A DNA stretch of 64,000 nucleotides from Lycocorax pyrrhopterus obiensis (Eukaryota > Chordata > Aves > Passeriformes > Paradisaeidae): assembly GCA_014706295.1 (NCBI GenBank), contig JACSVZ010000039.1, positions 372,001-436,000 on the forward strand, written 5' to 3'. A program made the position numbers and the translations under genes. Below, piece by piece: positions 35,776-46,693 of the stretch (position 1 is its first letter; every line of letters starts with the position of its first letter). Below the pieces are notes generated by a model that was given only the letters and a program-made list of their open reading frames with translations, was not told the DNA's origin and made no database searches.

Positions 35776-38164
35776 GCCCATATTTTGGTAAATCAATTTG
35801 ACCTTTGAGCTATGGCCCCAGAGTTTCTTCTGTATTCTTCCTGCATTAAAGCTGCTTTATGCATCATGAAAAAAATCACTACCAGAGGAATGGTAAAACT
35901 TACAGACTTGTCTTTTAGAGACTATGTCTTCTAGAGACTATTTCTCTAAAATTACAATTTCAACATTAGTTTGGCTTTTCTAAGGCAGAAGAATGCATGG
36001 CATCGCAATCCTGTAAAAGTAGCAGGCTTTTGGTCATAGGGAGCCTAGTTTTCCCTCTAAGCTTTTCAGAAAGTGAATTTCTTTCTGTGCAACCTCCTAA
36101 AACCAATAATTGTTGCTTTGCAGTAACAAAAAAATTAATCCCTTTTTATCAGAGGAAAGAAGATCATTCTAAGCCACCGCAGGGTGAATGTAAAACTGGT
36201 TAACAAGAATTCATGGAGAAGAATAATAGCAATGGAGGAAACAACCTTCTTAAAGGACTCTTCAGGGTTTGTGTGATGAGAGCAAGGCTGAGGCTTTTCC
36301 ACCATGTTTTATGGATTGTGTGGGAACTTCATCTCTCCTGTGTCACTTGGGCCCCAAGAGCTGTCACAGGCACTGGGCAGGGGGTTGTGTGTCTGGCTGG
36401 TTCCAGAGCCTCTTTCCAGTCTGAAGTCTTAATGTTGATGCAGCAGTGTACCTGGCACAAGTATTCTCAGCAAGATTTATATTGGCCGGCTCAATGAACC
36501 CATGTCAACAACATCCTAAAACTGTCAGCCCACTCTGTTTCTTTAGCAAACAAAGAGTTGGAAAATAAAATTAGGGCCAATCAAAAATGGGAAAAGTCGT
36601 CAATGAAATTGAAGATCCAGTATCATTCAGAAAACACTGAATGAGAGAAAAATTCTGCTCTATTAAAAAAGTATTTGTCAGGCAAAGATGGCAGTTTACT
36701 TCAAGCTTCTAATAGTTACATTTAATGTATTTGTATATATTAATTTATCCTACAACTGTAGAATGTTATTCTCAGTTAAACAAAAGCATTAGATGATGAT
36801 ACTAACAATTCTTTTGACAGAGTAAAAGTTTGAAGGGAAAATGAAAATGCTTCCTGGCAGAACTGGGCCAAATTATGGCAGAGGGAGATGAAATAGTAGA
36901 ATACAAGATATCTGATATTTATGGTGACAGTTTTTGCCCTTTGGGCCTGGCATAATTTTGCAGAAAGCCTAGAGTTGTGTTTCTCCCATTTTCTAAAACA
37001 ATATTATACTGTGATCAAAGACATTTCAAATTCCTAGCCCTCCAAATTTGAAAGCCACCATAAATGGATGACAGAGAAATGTCACTCTCACATTCCTGTA
37101 GTTCCCTCCATCATTGTTATTCCTTGGTAAAAAATAAAAATCTTTGATGAAAAATAGTTTTAAGATTTGAAATTAAATGAAACTCATTAGATCACTGCAT
37201 GATAATTTAATCACAAACGCATTCCTTTTGAAGAAGTAGTAATTGGAATTATTATTTTATTTGGGTTTCCATATATTGTGTTACTGTGTGAAAAAAATGA
37301 ATTCCAATTCTTTTATTTTTTTTTCCAAACCCATTTGTAAAATAGCATTAAAGCTTTAAAAAAACCCACAGAAAATTGGAAGCATTGGGCAATGGAAAAT
37401 TTGATTTTTAGGTTTTCCCTGTACAGTAACTACGGTTTCGTGCTTGGTCTGATGAATAATTCCCTACCTTTTTAACATATTTTGAGAAGATTTACTGCTC
37501 TGAAGAGCCAGATACTGTGGAACAGGGGATCTTAAATTGATTTAAATGAATAGTTTAATCTTTTAAATGGATTTAAAGAAACACTAACACAAAGTTTTCA
37601 CATTTTTCATAATGATAAAAGGTTTAATAAGTTGGTGTGCTATTGTTTTTTTTCTCAGTTTTAAAGTTTCATTATATTTCTCCTTCTATATGACGTTTAA
37701 ATGTCAAAATGGCCCAGTGTTACTCCTTCAATGATACTTATAAATTGTACAAGCAACAAAAAGGATCTTTCTGAATAATAAAGAAAGATGATATGTTTTT
37801 ATGTCAGTGTCAAAATTCAACCTGCTTTCATCAGTGTTAGGATTCTACTGGATGAATCTGACTACCTATTTACCACATAGTTTGGTGTAGACACTGAAAA
37901 CTGGCACATTTTAATTTTTTAAAAAATGCACAGTTTTGTTAAGATGGTATTAATGGAGTGATCTGAATATCTTCCTTTTCTAAATGCAACTAGTGTTTGT
38001 ATTTCTATGTTAGGCAAAAATTTACTGCTGAGAAATACTACAGTAGATGTTCATTAGTTTTAATTTTAATTAAATTGTATGTTACTAATATTACCATTAT
38101 ATGTTTCTAGTTGTTAGTTCATTTATTTCCATTTCAAATGCCAAAGCATTTTACATGGGAAGAT

Positions 38165-38290
38165 TGCTTTCCTTACTCCAATTTTCTGAATGGAAGGCTG
38201 AGAGTCAGAAATGTGTCATGAATTCAAAATGGTCACATGCAGGACCAGTGACTCTGTGTTCAAAACACTGTCAGTCCAAGCCTATGCACA
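38165..38290 (-). repeat. Weak CORE-SINE/MIR-like relic
   Basis: The order TTCTGAATGGAAGGCTGAGA, then AAAATGGTCACATGCAGGA, then CAGTGACTCTGTG follows the spacing of the conserved core of ancient MIR-like SINEs (low-copy 'AAACTGAGGC ... AAGGTCACACAGC ... GGCAGAGC'). Identity is low, and the strand is assigned by recollection of usual core orientation, so both are uncertain. Confidence 0.22.
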
Positions 38291-38684
38291 CAAAATACAC
38301 TTTAACACATTTGAAAATGCAAGGGATTTCATTATATAGCAGGGGATGATGAGATTTTATGCAGGGGTTGTCACTGAATGACACTTTGTTCTCAGAATCC
38401 AATTCTGCAGTCTGAAGTGGTGAGAGAAGAGACTTTCTCGAGTAGTAACCCTATTAACTTCTCATTTATACTCTTCAAGCTGAGAAGGGATAATTAATTA
38501 GGTGATTGGGTTTACAAATATCCTGTACTGCGAACAGGAATTTCGGGAAAATTCACCAGTAATCCTTACTGGGTATTTAGGTAAATGATGCTTGTCAAGA
38601 TTGTCATACCAAAATTCTGAATGCCTTTGATTATTCGAAATCTAAAATGTAAGAAAATTGTGGTGTTTTCTTTTTTCTTTTTAA

Positions 38685-38740
38685 TTTCCTCTTCCTCTTC
38701 CCCTTTCTCTTCCTCTTCCTTTTCCTCTTTTTTTTTTTTT
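38685..38740. repeat. 56-nt uninterrupted pyrimidine tract
   Basis: A run of C and T only, mainly TCTTCC units followed by 14 T residues, with no purine interruption. The CTTCCTCTTCC units give near mirror symmetry, a feature associated with triplex-forming DNA. Confidence 0.9.
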
Positions 38741-39876
38741 AAGGGGGCCAAAGAAACCTTATAGCATGTATATGACATGTTTCATATATTAGTTTTTTCC
38801 TGGAAGTCTTGCCTGTGTCTTCCTCATGTATTTACTTATTTACTTAAAGATCAAGAGGTTTTCTAAGAATTTGGGATAAAAGCACCATTCTTCCATTTTC
38901 AAACTTTTTTCACAGCAAATATTTTGAACACTTTTGAGCTACTTCAATTTCTGGAGATCACATGAACTTCTTTCCTATCACACCGCAATGTCCTTGCTGT
39001 CTTGGGAATGTGTGTTTCTTTTCCGAATTGCTTTCACACAAGAATTTACTGTCTTTGTGAGTATCCGGGGTCTGTGCCTTTCAGCAATCCTTTTCACTTG
39101 GCTTAGGAATAGTCTTAATTGCCTCAAAACGAAGGCTGCCATGAGCATGTCACAATTCAAAACTATCTTTCTGAAAGGCTTATGGAGGTGAGAGGAGAGA
39201 AAATATCGAAACTTGTTATTCTCCCATGAGTGTATTTTATTCTCAAACTGCAGAAGTCAGAAGCTCTGTCTGTGTAAACTATCATGGGTAAACATCTGTC
39301 TCGTGCATGAAATTGCCATGCTGGTGTATGTGACAGAACAAATGAAATGTCCCCAAAGCTCTGAAGTGGTTATTTACAACCCTCATTTAACAATAAGTTA
39401 ATCCTTAAGACAAGGGTGTAGTGAATGTAGTGAACAGCTGGTGCTTATGGTATTTACTAAAGAACTTCAGAATAACATGTTCTATCAAGAGCAATCTGAT
39501 ATATACACATAGACAGAGAGGGATTCATTTATGTGTCAGGTTACAAGACAGACAACCACCTGGAGAGCAATGCTCACCTATCAGTTGGCTTAAAGCTGTC
39601 AGTGAATAAACTCTTTGTGGGGGAAATTTAAAAGGATGGCTGTGAAAGAGCCCTGGATTATTAAGGGCTTGGAACCTAAAAAGATCTCATTAAATCAGGA
39701 GCTTTAATAAACTAGACAAGCAAAATATGTAGAAAGCAGTCTGCTTCGCTCTCCAAGGTGCTATGAACAGTGACTTGAAGTGCTTTTCAGACCTAATGCT
39801 CTAAGCCAGAAGCTGAAAAGACTCCCCTTTCAGGCATACAGGGGAGTCTGACACGTTGTCCTCCTCCGCCCTGGTT

Positions 39877-39882
39877 GTGAGC
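39877..39882 (+). repeat. Target-site duplication, left copy (GTGAGC)
   Basis: GTGAGC directly before the first LTR is repeated exactly at 40949-40954, directly after the second LTR. A perfect 6-bp duplication is the size made by alpha-/betaretrovirus-type (ERVK) integrases. Confidence 0.93.
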
Positions 39883-40144
39883 TGTTGTATAATGTATTTA
39901 AACCCTGTTGGTATGCACTAGCCAAACTCTCACTCAAGACCAGGATCCACACACCAGGATCCAATTATTGACTCATTAACCTCCTACAAACAGCTGTGGC
40001 TGCAGGGCAGGCATTAGCCCTATAAATCAAGCCCTGGGAGGAGCCAGAAAGAAAGAGGTGGTTGATCCTGGTTGCTGTGTGCTGCTGGAGCTCTGCGCTG
40101 AGAAATTATAATCCAAGGATTAGAAGACTGCGAGCTCCGGCACA
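39883..40144 (+). mobile_element. 5' LTR of the miniature retroelement
   Basis: 262 bp, from TGTTGTATAATG to CCGGCACA. A TATA box (TATAAAT) at 40021-40027 lies about 120 bp from the 3' end; no perfect AATAAA was found downstream of it (ATTATAATCC near 40107-40116 is the nearest), which is unusual. CACACACC at about 39949 differs from the 3' LTR by a 2-bp length change; five other single-base differences are scattered. Confidence 0.93.
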
Positions 40145-40146
40145 AG

Positions 40147-40164
40147 TGGTGACCCCGACATGAT
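40147..40164 (+). promoter_or_regulatory. Primer binding site, tRNA-Trp type
   Basis: TGGTGACCCCGACATGAT starts 2 bp after the 5' LTR. It matches the 18-nt tRNA-Trp primer site known from avian sarcoma/leukosis retroviruses except for one base (A where that site has G). Position and sequence together identify it as the minus-strand primer site. Confidence 0.88.
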
Positions 40165-40257
40165 ACCAACACACAGTGTGAGAACTGCCGTGGCAAAACA
40201 CCCAGAGGGGTCTTCCCACATCTAAACCCGGGTGAGAACTGCCGCAGTGGGACTATA

Positions 40258-40485
40258 GTGGTTCATGCCCAAAGAGGTGTGGACTGCAGGCCACAGCGGG
40301 GGAAAGTCGTGAGACGGCTTCTCTCGGAGCTCGGGAGGCCGAGAAAAGGCTCCCAGAAAGAGCTCCCGACTATCACCAGAAGAGGTGAAGACCAGGGGCT
40401 GGAGGGAAAAGAGTCTGTCAACAAAGAACAGGCCATATTTAAAGCCCTCCAGCATTTCCTCTCAAAATCTTTAAAAAAGAATTAA
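40258..40485 (+). other. Short internal open frame of the miniature retroelement
   Basis: 75 codons starting with GTG (no ATG at this position), basic and polar, ending FKALQHFLSKSLKKN. The C-terminal helix-like segment is where a gag matrix domain would begin in a full provirus, so this may be the leader plus the first residues of a truncated gag. That is inference only; the frame is short and could be non-coding leader. A 13-bp direct repeat GTGAGAACTGCCG (40178-40190 and 40232-40244) lies just upstream in the leader. Confidence 0.25.
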
Positions 40486-40565
40486 ATACAAAACACCTGC
40501 AGAGGTGAGCAACCGGAAATTGAGAAAAACTAATTTAAAGGTCTTGAAAGGCAATGGAGTCAAAA

Positions 40566-40625
40566 AATATTAATTCAATTGTTATTTATTAATCAGGAAA
40601 ATATTAATTTAATTGTTATTTATTA
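40566..40625 (+). repeat. AT-rich 34-bp-period duplication inside the miniature retroelement
   Basis: A 26-bp block starting AATATTAATT (40566-40591) recurs at 40600-40625 with one C/T difference. Both copies share AATTGTTATTTATTA. It lies between the short open frame and the polypurine tract. Confidence 0.88.
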
Positions 40626-40671
40626 AAAAAAATTAAAAAATATATTAAATATAGTTTGGCTAGTGCAAAAC

Positions 40672-40683
40672 AAAAAGGGGGAA
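40672..40683 (+). promoter_or_regulatory. Polypurine tract of the miniature retroelement
   Basis: AAAAAGGGGGAA followed by T and then the TG of the 3' LTR at 40685. This is the standard position and composition of the plus-strand primer. Confidence 0.9.
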
Positions 40684-40684
40684 T

Positions 40685-40948
40685 TGTTGTATAATGTATT
40701 TAAAACCTGTTGGTATGCACTAGCCAAACTCTCACTCAAGACCAGGATCCAGTTACACCAGGATCCAATTATTGGCTCATTAACCTCCTACAAACAGCTG
40801 TGGCTGCAGGGCGGGCATTAGCCCTATAAATCAAGCCCTGGGAGGAGCCAGAAAGAAAGAGGTGGTTGATCCTGGTTGCTGTGTGTTGCTGGAGCTCTGC
40901 GCTGAGAAATTATAATCCAAGGATCAGAAGACTGCGAGCTCCGGCACA
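40685..40948 (+). mobile_element. 3' LTR of the miniature retroelement
   Basis: 264 bp, near-identical direct repeat of 39883-40144 with the same TG...CA ends and TATA box (40825-40831). It is followed by the right-hand GTGAGC target-site duplication at 40949-40954. Confidence 0.93.
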
Positions 40949-40954
40949 GTGAGC

Positions 40955-42231
40955 GGTGTTCCTGGCAGCCTGGTTAACACAAGGTGCCCCAATGGTATCA
41001 GCAGGCACGGCTGAGCCCTCAGGTCAACCCCGGAGTACAGCATCGTGGTCCCTTACACTGAAAAAGTCTTTGCAAATATGTGTTTCTCTCCACAGAGTTA
41101 TGTCAGCTTTAGAAAAACTATTGCCTGGATTCAGCTCCACAAAACTGACTGAACGAATCGCACCTGAGTAGCTCAGAGATACCTGTTCTGCAAGATGCAG
41201 TCAGACTGTGATTAGTACATTTTAGTCTTCATAACAAGCTAGATGCTATTTTCCAGTGTTCGCACAATACCTTACTATTTCTTCACAGTGGTTATAGCTC
41301 CATCTTGCAAGGAAATTGTGGGTGTGCAGTCACTCTCCTTGCTTCTGTCAAGCCCCATATAGCACGTGGCCCAGGAAAAGGGTGGGTCCCTAATCATATG
41401 CTCTGGATTAAGTGTAACTGCTGCCCGAACAGGGGCTGTGTGCTTTCACACACTTGTGCTATGGATACCCCCTCCCACCTGTACTCAAATGTCATGGGGC
41501 AGGACACTTCAAATAAGCTAGGATATAAACTGCCTTGTTCCTGCACAGCTGGCTCCTTGCCTCTTGTACATGGGCCAGAGGAGCCAGAAATCGACATCAC
41601 ACTGGACTGGTTTTCCGTGCTGGGACATGAGAACAAGAGATCAGTGCTAACAGAGGGGAATGGTACTCTGCTGACCTACCCTCCATTTATCTTTCCTGCA
41701 AAAACACTACTTAAAAAGCCCCAACCCTGTACTGGAATAGAATGCTTCGGGAACACAGAGTGGTTTGATTTCTTGCTGAAACCCATCTAGACAGTTTCAC
41801 ACTGGGCACTAATGCTCTTGGTTCTTTTAAATGAAACTCTGGGGAATGAGAAAGATGTTCTCAGAGAAAAAGCTTCAAACTAATTTCTCATCTAGAGCCA
41901 AGACTGAGTGACTGAAAGGCTCATTTTCCAGTTTAGGTATCTTCAATCCCTAGTGAGCAATTGTGGCTCTAAGTAAATCAAAAGGCATATTATTAATAGA
42001 TTAAGTAAAAGCAGAACTCTATAGCCTGTGATATAATATCACAAATGGCGTAATTTTGAAGAATTAAAAATTCTTTATTCTTTAGCTGACAGCAAAAACT
42101 TCTTTGTCTGTCTTAATAGGAGACAATTAAGGCATCGGTCTCCTGTTGCAGAAAATAACCTGCTCAGACAGAAGAAATGGAACCATCTACAGGTTCTTTT
42201 ATATTTAATCCTTAAATAGTGTATAATAGGG
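40955..42231. other. Unannotated stretch with one 161-codon open frame
   Basis: Contains an open frame at 41305-41790 (161 codons, TTG at its first position) with cysteines in the N-terminal half and DITLDWFSVLGHENKRSVLT in the middle. About one frame of this length is expected by chance in a window this size, so I do not call it a gene. No repeat recognised. Confidence 0.4.
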
Positions 42232-42920
42232 CTGTGGCTGAAGCAGCTTTGCTGGGAACGACCTGGGATCCTGGTGGACAGCCAGTTGACCATAAGGCTA
42301 CAATGCATCCTTGTGACAATGGGGGCAGGCAGCATCCTGGGCAGCAGAAGCGGAGTAATTTCTAGCAGGTCAAAGGAAGTGATCCTTCCCCCTTATTTGT
42401 CTCTAGTGAAGAGCACCTGGAATGCTGTGTCCAGTTCTAGGCTCTCCAGCACAAGGGAGACATGGATAAACAAGTCAGTCTAGCTCAGGGCGACAGAGAT
42501 AACGAAGGGCTTGGAGCATCTGACATATGAGGAGAGACCAAAAGAGTTGGGACTGCCCAGTCTGGAGAAGAGGAGGCTCAGAGGGAATTTTATCAATGAG
42601 TATAAATACCTGATGTGGGGACTAAAGAAGACAGAGCTGAGCTCTTAGTGGTTTTCACTGCAGGAACAAGAGACAATGAGCACAAATTGAGATACAGCAG
42701 GTTCTGTCTGAACACACCAAAATATGTTATTACTGTAAGGGTGCTTGAACACTGGATCAAGTTCCCCAGAGAGGTTATGGATCTATTGAGAGATTCAAAA
42801 CCCAACTGGAAATGGCCCTGGGCCACCCCCTCTAGCTGAGCCTGCTTAAGCTCAGGGAGTGAACAAGCTGGTCTCAAGATGTCCCTTCAAAACTCAATGG
42901 TTCTGTGATTCTGTGATTTC
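42232..42920 (+). mobile_element. CR1 LINE 3' fragment
   Basis: Sense CR1 beginning after the catalytic RT motif (GGACAGCCAGTTGACCATAA corresponds to the region that follows it in CR1). It then carries the CR1 3' UTR: AGCAGGTCAAAGGAAGTGAT, GGGCTTGGAGCATCTGACAT, ATGAGGAGAGACC, CAGTCTGGAGAAGAGGAGGC, and the terminal TTCTGTGATTCTGTGATTTC at 42901-42920. About 690 bp, no intact frame. Its 3' UTR matches 19820-20605 closely, so the two belong to one subgroup distinct from 11150 and 54121. Confidence 0.88.
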
Positions 42921-45900
42921 TTTTTTGTGTGTGTGCGTGGAGATATCTATGCAGGTCCAGGATCCAAAAAACATATCACAGAACTTTTATTATTAGCTCA
43001 GGAAGAATATTACGAGTGTATCATTAAAATCCTTTCCTGGATTTTTCTTTTTTTTTTTCAATGTTGGTTATTCCTTTCCTTTAATGCCTGGGAAGATACA
43101 CTGCAGGAAACTGTCTATTGTAGCTTGGCTTGGCCAGGTTGTCAAGTAGTTTTAATGTAGTGGTTCACTGCTGTGAACTACATGCTTCTGGAGGGAAGAA
43201 TATTTTAGGAAGGCAAAGTTCAGCAGAGTGACATTACTTTTATAAGTCCCATATCCTTTAGTCTCTTAAAGGATTTAGAAGGATTTAGAGCCCAATACTG
43301 CAGCTTGAAGCATGCATTGGAGAGGAAGCAGGCAACTTAAAATAAATGGAGGTGGAATAATGAGAGGCATGTCTCTTGCATTTGGTTTTCTCAGAACCTT
43401 CACTTCACAAGATGCATATGAATACCATTTAGAGCAGCTTTTATTATAAAAAAAATGACTTTTCTTCTTGATGTTTCTGTACCCTGTAACTTACAGCACC
43501 AGTTAAATCCGGTTTCTCTTAACTCCAGAGCACGTTGATAGAGCCTTGTCCTCTAACATCTGTAAGATCTTTACTTCAGAGAGTGTTGAAACACACATTT
43601 ATTGGGAAGGTGAGATTCAGATAGGTAGAATGGCTTATATCCAGTGATGCAGTGCAGCCTGATATGAACATCTGACAAGTACTGCAATAGGCCACAAGCA
43701 CAATCAAGAAATCCTTCAATACTTTGATTACCAACATTTTTCTTACCCTCCAATCATACCACTCTATCTTGTCTATAAATCATGAGACCTGAAAAGAAAG
43801 AACTTGCTAGATAACTTGTGACTATCATGCATATTATCTAGGAACTAGTGTAATCAGACATCCAGGGTTTAAATGTCTTAAACCATAATACAGTCAGGTG
43901 AGCATTTAAGTGCCTTTAAATTGTGAAAATACTTGTTTTACCTCTGAAACAAACCATCAGATTCAATAGATTAATTACAACCTGTAAGCATAATCAATCT
44001 GTTAAGAAGCCTTACTATGCTTCTATTTCATTGTTCATCTGTTCCTCTCAGCTCAGGTACCACAGAGCTTTCACCACACCGCTGCAATCAATATGTTGAT
44101 GACGATAAATAAACAATAGAGTGTAAAAATAATCTGCAGTTTTGCAATGCTTTTAAGCTTATTGAAGTTCATTACAACCGTTTTTACCTTCAGGTGGCAG
44201 TACTTTTGGAGTGAATGGTGAATGTCTTGACTCAATAATTTCAAAGAAAATATTCAGTTAACACAGTAAATCCATGCAGGAATTCCATTCATTCCTGGTG
44301 CTATAAGGTAGATAAATTGAACTTTGGCTACTTCCAAGTTTGTTTCCCAAAATGGGGAGAGAGACAGAAATGCAATGATCAACCTCCCTTTCTTCTAAAC
44401 TTGCAATAAGGTTCATTATAAACCCAAAGATCATTATAAATCTTGTGTACACCTTGATTTTTGTAAGGTCTTCTAATATCACATGTTCATGTCAATGTGT
44501 TTTTAGAGGTTTTTTTGGTCTGGTCACTCGTATTGGCTCTGTAAGGTTGTATTTCTTCAGAAGAAGATGATGAAATTGTTTTTCTTCACCAGAAGAGCAG
44601 GACTACAATGGCTCTTTCAACACCTGCAGGTTGTTAATGATGCATCCAGAATACTGGGTCCTTCAGAGACATCATTACCTACCATGGTGTATCACTCCAG
44701 GGTCTGACCAAGCAAGCTGCTTTATCTTCTGTCTTTTAGATCACAAGTTTCATTTACATAAAAATATGTTAAACATCAAGCTTTCTATATTTTTTTCATA
44801 AAACAAAGTAAATTGTGATCCCCAACTTTAATTTTCCATAACAAAGGCCTTTCGGGAACCACCTGCTTCAAATGTGTCCTTATCATAAGCATAATGCTTG
44901 CAAACACAGCTCTGAGGAAGCTGTTTTGCACATGCCATTATTAACTGAAAGTACAATTACATGACTGACTTGTTTTCTCTGGAAATCATAATAACAATCA
45001 AGTCATGCTTGGTTCCTGGAAACTTCCTGGCTGTGAATTCACCTCATTAAATCTGGATGTTATTTTACTGTCTGGTAGATATGGTTTGAACCAGGCTGGC
45101 CACATTAATGACATTTTCTGTAGCTTACTGACATACTTCGTGCTACAGCAGTGATTTTCATTAATTTGTTCTCTAAGCAAAGACTGTTATTTGTGAAGAA
45201 AAACAGAAGGCTGTGGTAAATTCACTGTTTATCTTAATGGGAAAGTCCTATTCCTTTCATGTGTATCAGTATTTTTCCAACAGAGTGCATGGAATCATTT
45301 TGGGCATAAGAATTTCACTTGTTCTCAAATCTTGTTCTTCCCTCTCTCCTTGCACCTGGTATTCCATGAGTGAGTGGGACACTGGGGATCTTCTCATACA
45401 GATTGTACATACCTTGTGTCCAATGTCATTCCTCTGGGTCTCATCCAGCCTTTGTGAAATCAGTGATATTACCTGGATGTGAGCTGGGGCAGAATTTGTC
45501 CCAGCATGTGTAAAATGTTATGAAGCATTTTACAATCCTTTTGCCCAAGTACTGCTGCACTAAAAATCAATTGGGTTGCCTCCTGTAACCATGTGAATTA
45601 TTGACTGAGAACAAATGACAGCCACTGAAACCTAGGAAAACATATTAAAAATTCATCAGTCACTTCTAACCTTTCTTTCCCTGTACATGGACTGCAGCAA
45701 GACCTGGTGCAAGAATATAATAGAAATGTTATTCCTTAGCTCTCCTGTTTTTTTTCTGTTGACCTCTAATGTGGTCATCATACTCGAATGAAAACCAGAA
45801 GGTATTTATAGTAAACAGAAAGATACATCTTTTTGGGCATTTGATGCAGGAAGTTTGGTTCATCATTGTCGTGGTTCAACCCACTACAATCACATAAAAT

Positions 45901-46693
45901 TAGTCTTTACAACATCTTCACCCTCAGTGTTTAGGGGACCATGAAGTCCTGCTTTAGTGTCATTATTTAAGGAATGGAAGAGAAAAAGTATTTCATGTCT
46001 TACTGTAAGGAAGAAAAAACCAATACTGCTTAGTTTGTAAAGAAGGCCTTTCCTCATATTTCTATCTAAATGCAGATTTTCAGTTTTCATCTCTGTACAA
46101 TCTATGTAAGAAATCCCTCAAGACAAAGATGCTGAAAGAAATGAATATTTAAATTGAAAAGTTTTTTTCTAGAAGGAAGATACATTTCTCAAGTAAGTTC
46201 TGCATCACTTTAGCAATGAGTTGAGTTTTCTTTATCTCTGTGTAGCACTGAAAATGTGCAAAAGATGAAACAGGAAAAAAAGACGAGCCTAGGATTGTGT
46301 TTGAAATGTGATTCTTCATTCTTCTTGTTTCTACTTCTGCAAGCACAAAATCAGAGAACTCCTTCCAGCATTTAAACAAGACGGACTTATTTTCCCTGAG
46401 GTTAGTATTTCTTCCAGTTATGAGATAGCTAGTATTAGTAACTGTTTAAATTGCTCTCCATTTGTGTAAGGATTTGGAGAGTAGTTTTACTTTTCAACAA
46501 GAGAAAAAATTAAAGACACTTGTAGGGTGTAGGGAACTCAAGCAGGAAGAAGTAGTTTCCAATATAGTGGACTTGACACAGTGTTCAGGGTGTCTGGAAT
46601 TGTGCTTTATGATTGTGGTGAAAAGAGACTTCCTCCAAGAAAAAGGCAAAACAAACCCATTAGCTAAGTAGAGAATTATTTTGTTTTATTGAT
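42921..46693. other. Unannotated intergenic/intronic stretch
   Basis: No gene in 3.8 kb. GT-rich simple DNA at about 42925-42940 and T runs near 43047. Region 44050-44190 has SOX/FOX-like AACAAT and ATAAATAAACA cores. A 17-bp LTR-start-like string at 45867-45883 is not extended by homology. Confidence 0.5.

Larger units (their letters stand above)
35776..39876. other. Unannotated intergenic/intronic stretch
   Basis: No supportable gene in 4.1 kb of AT-rich DNA. It contains a weak CORE-SINE-like patch (38165-38290) and a strong pyrimidine tract (38685-38740). Open frames are short and without motifs. Confidence 0.5.
39883..40948 (+). mobile_element. Complete miniature LTR retroelement (ERVK/alpharetrovirus-like, non-autonomous)
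   Basis: A 1066-bp element with every cis signal of a retrovirus but no genes. It has two direct LTRs of 262 and 264 bp, a primer binding site 2 bp after the first LTR, a polypurine tract immediately before the second, and perfect 6-bp flanking duplications. The internal part is only about 540 bp and shows no gag, protease, RT, integrase or env. LTRs differ at five single bases plus one small indel region, about 2 percent, implying a recent insertion. It is comparable in concept to TRIM-type elements and to the longer non-autonomous ART-CH of chicken, mobilised by proteins supplied in trans. Whether it is an internally deleted single provirus or a member of a mobile family cannot be decided from one copy. 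Confidence 0.93.

Noticed and set aside
40258..40485. Functional gag gene in the miniature element
   Set aside because: 75 codons without ATG start, no capsid or zinc-knuckle motif; at most a truncated leader/gag start.
41305..41790. 161-codon open frame, possible gene
   Set aside because: About one frame of this length is expected by chance in 64 kb at this composition; no motif, no ATG at the start and no exon context.
45867..45883. TGTCGTGGTTCAACCC string resembling an LTR start
   Set aside because: Similarity ends after about 17 bp and nothing downstream matches either LTR family.
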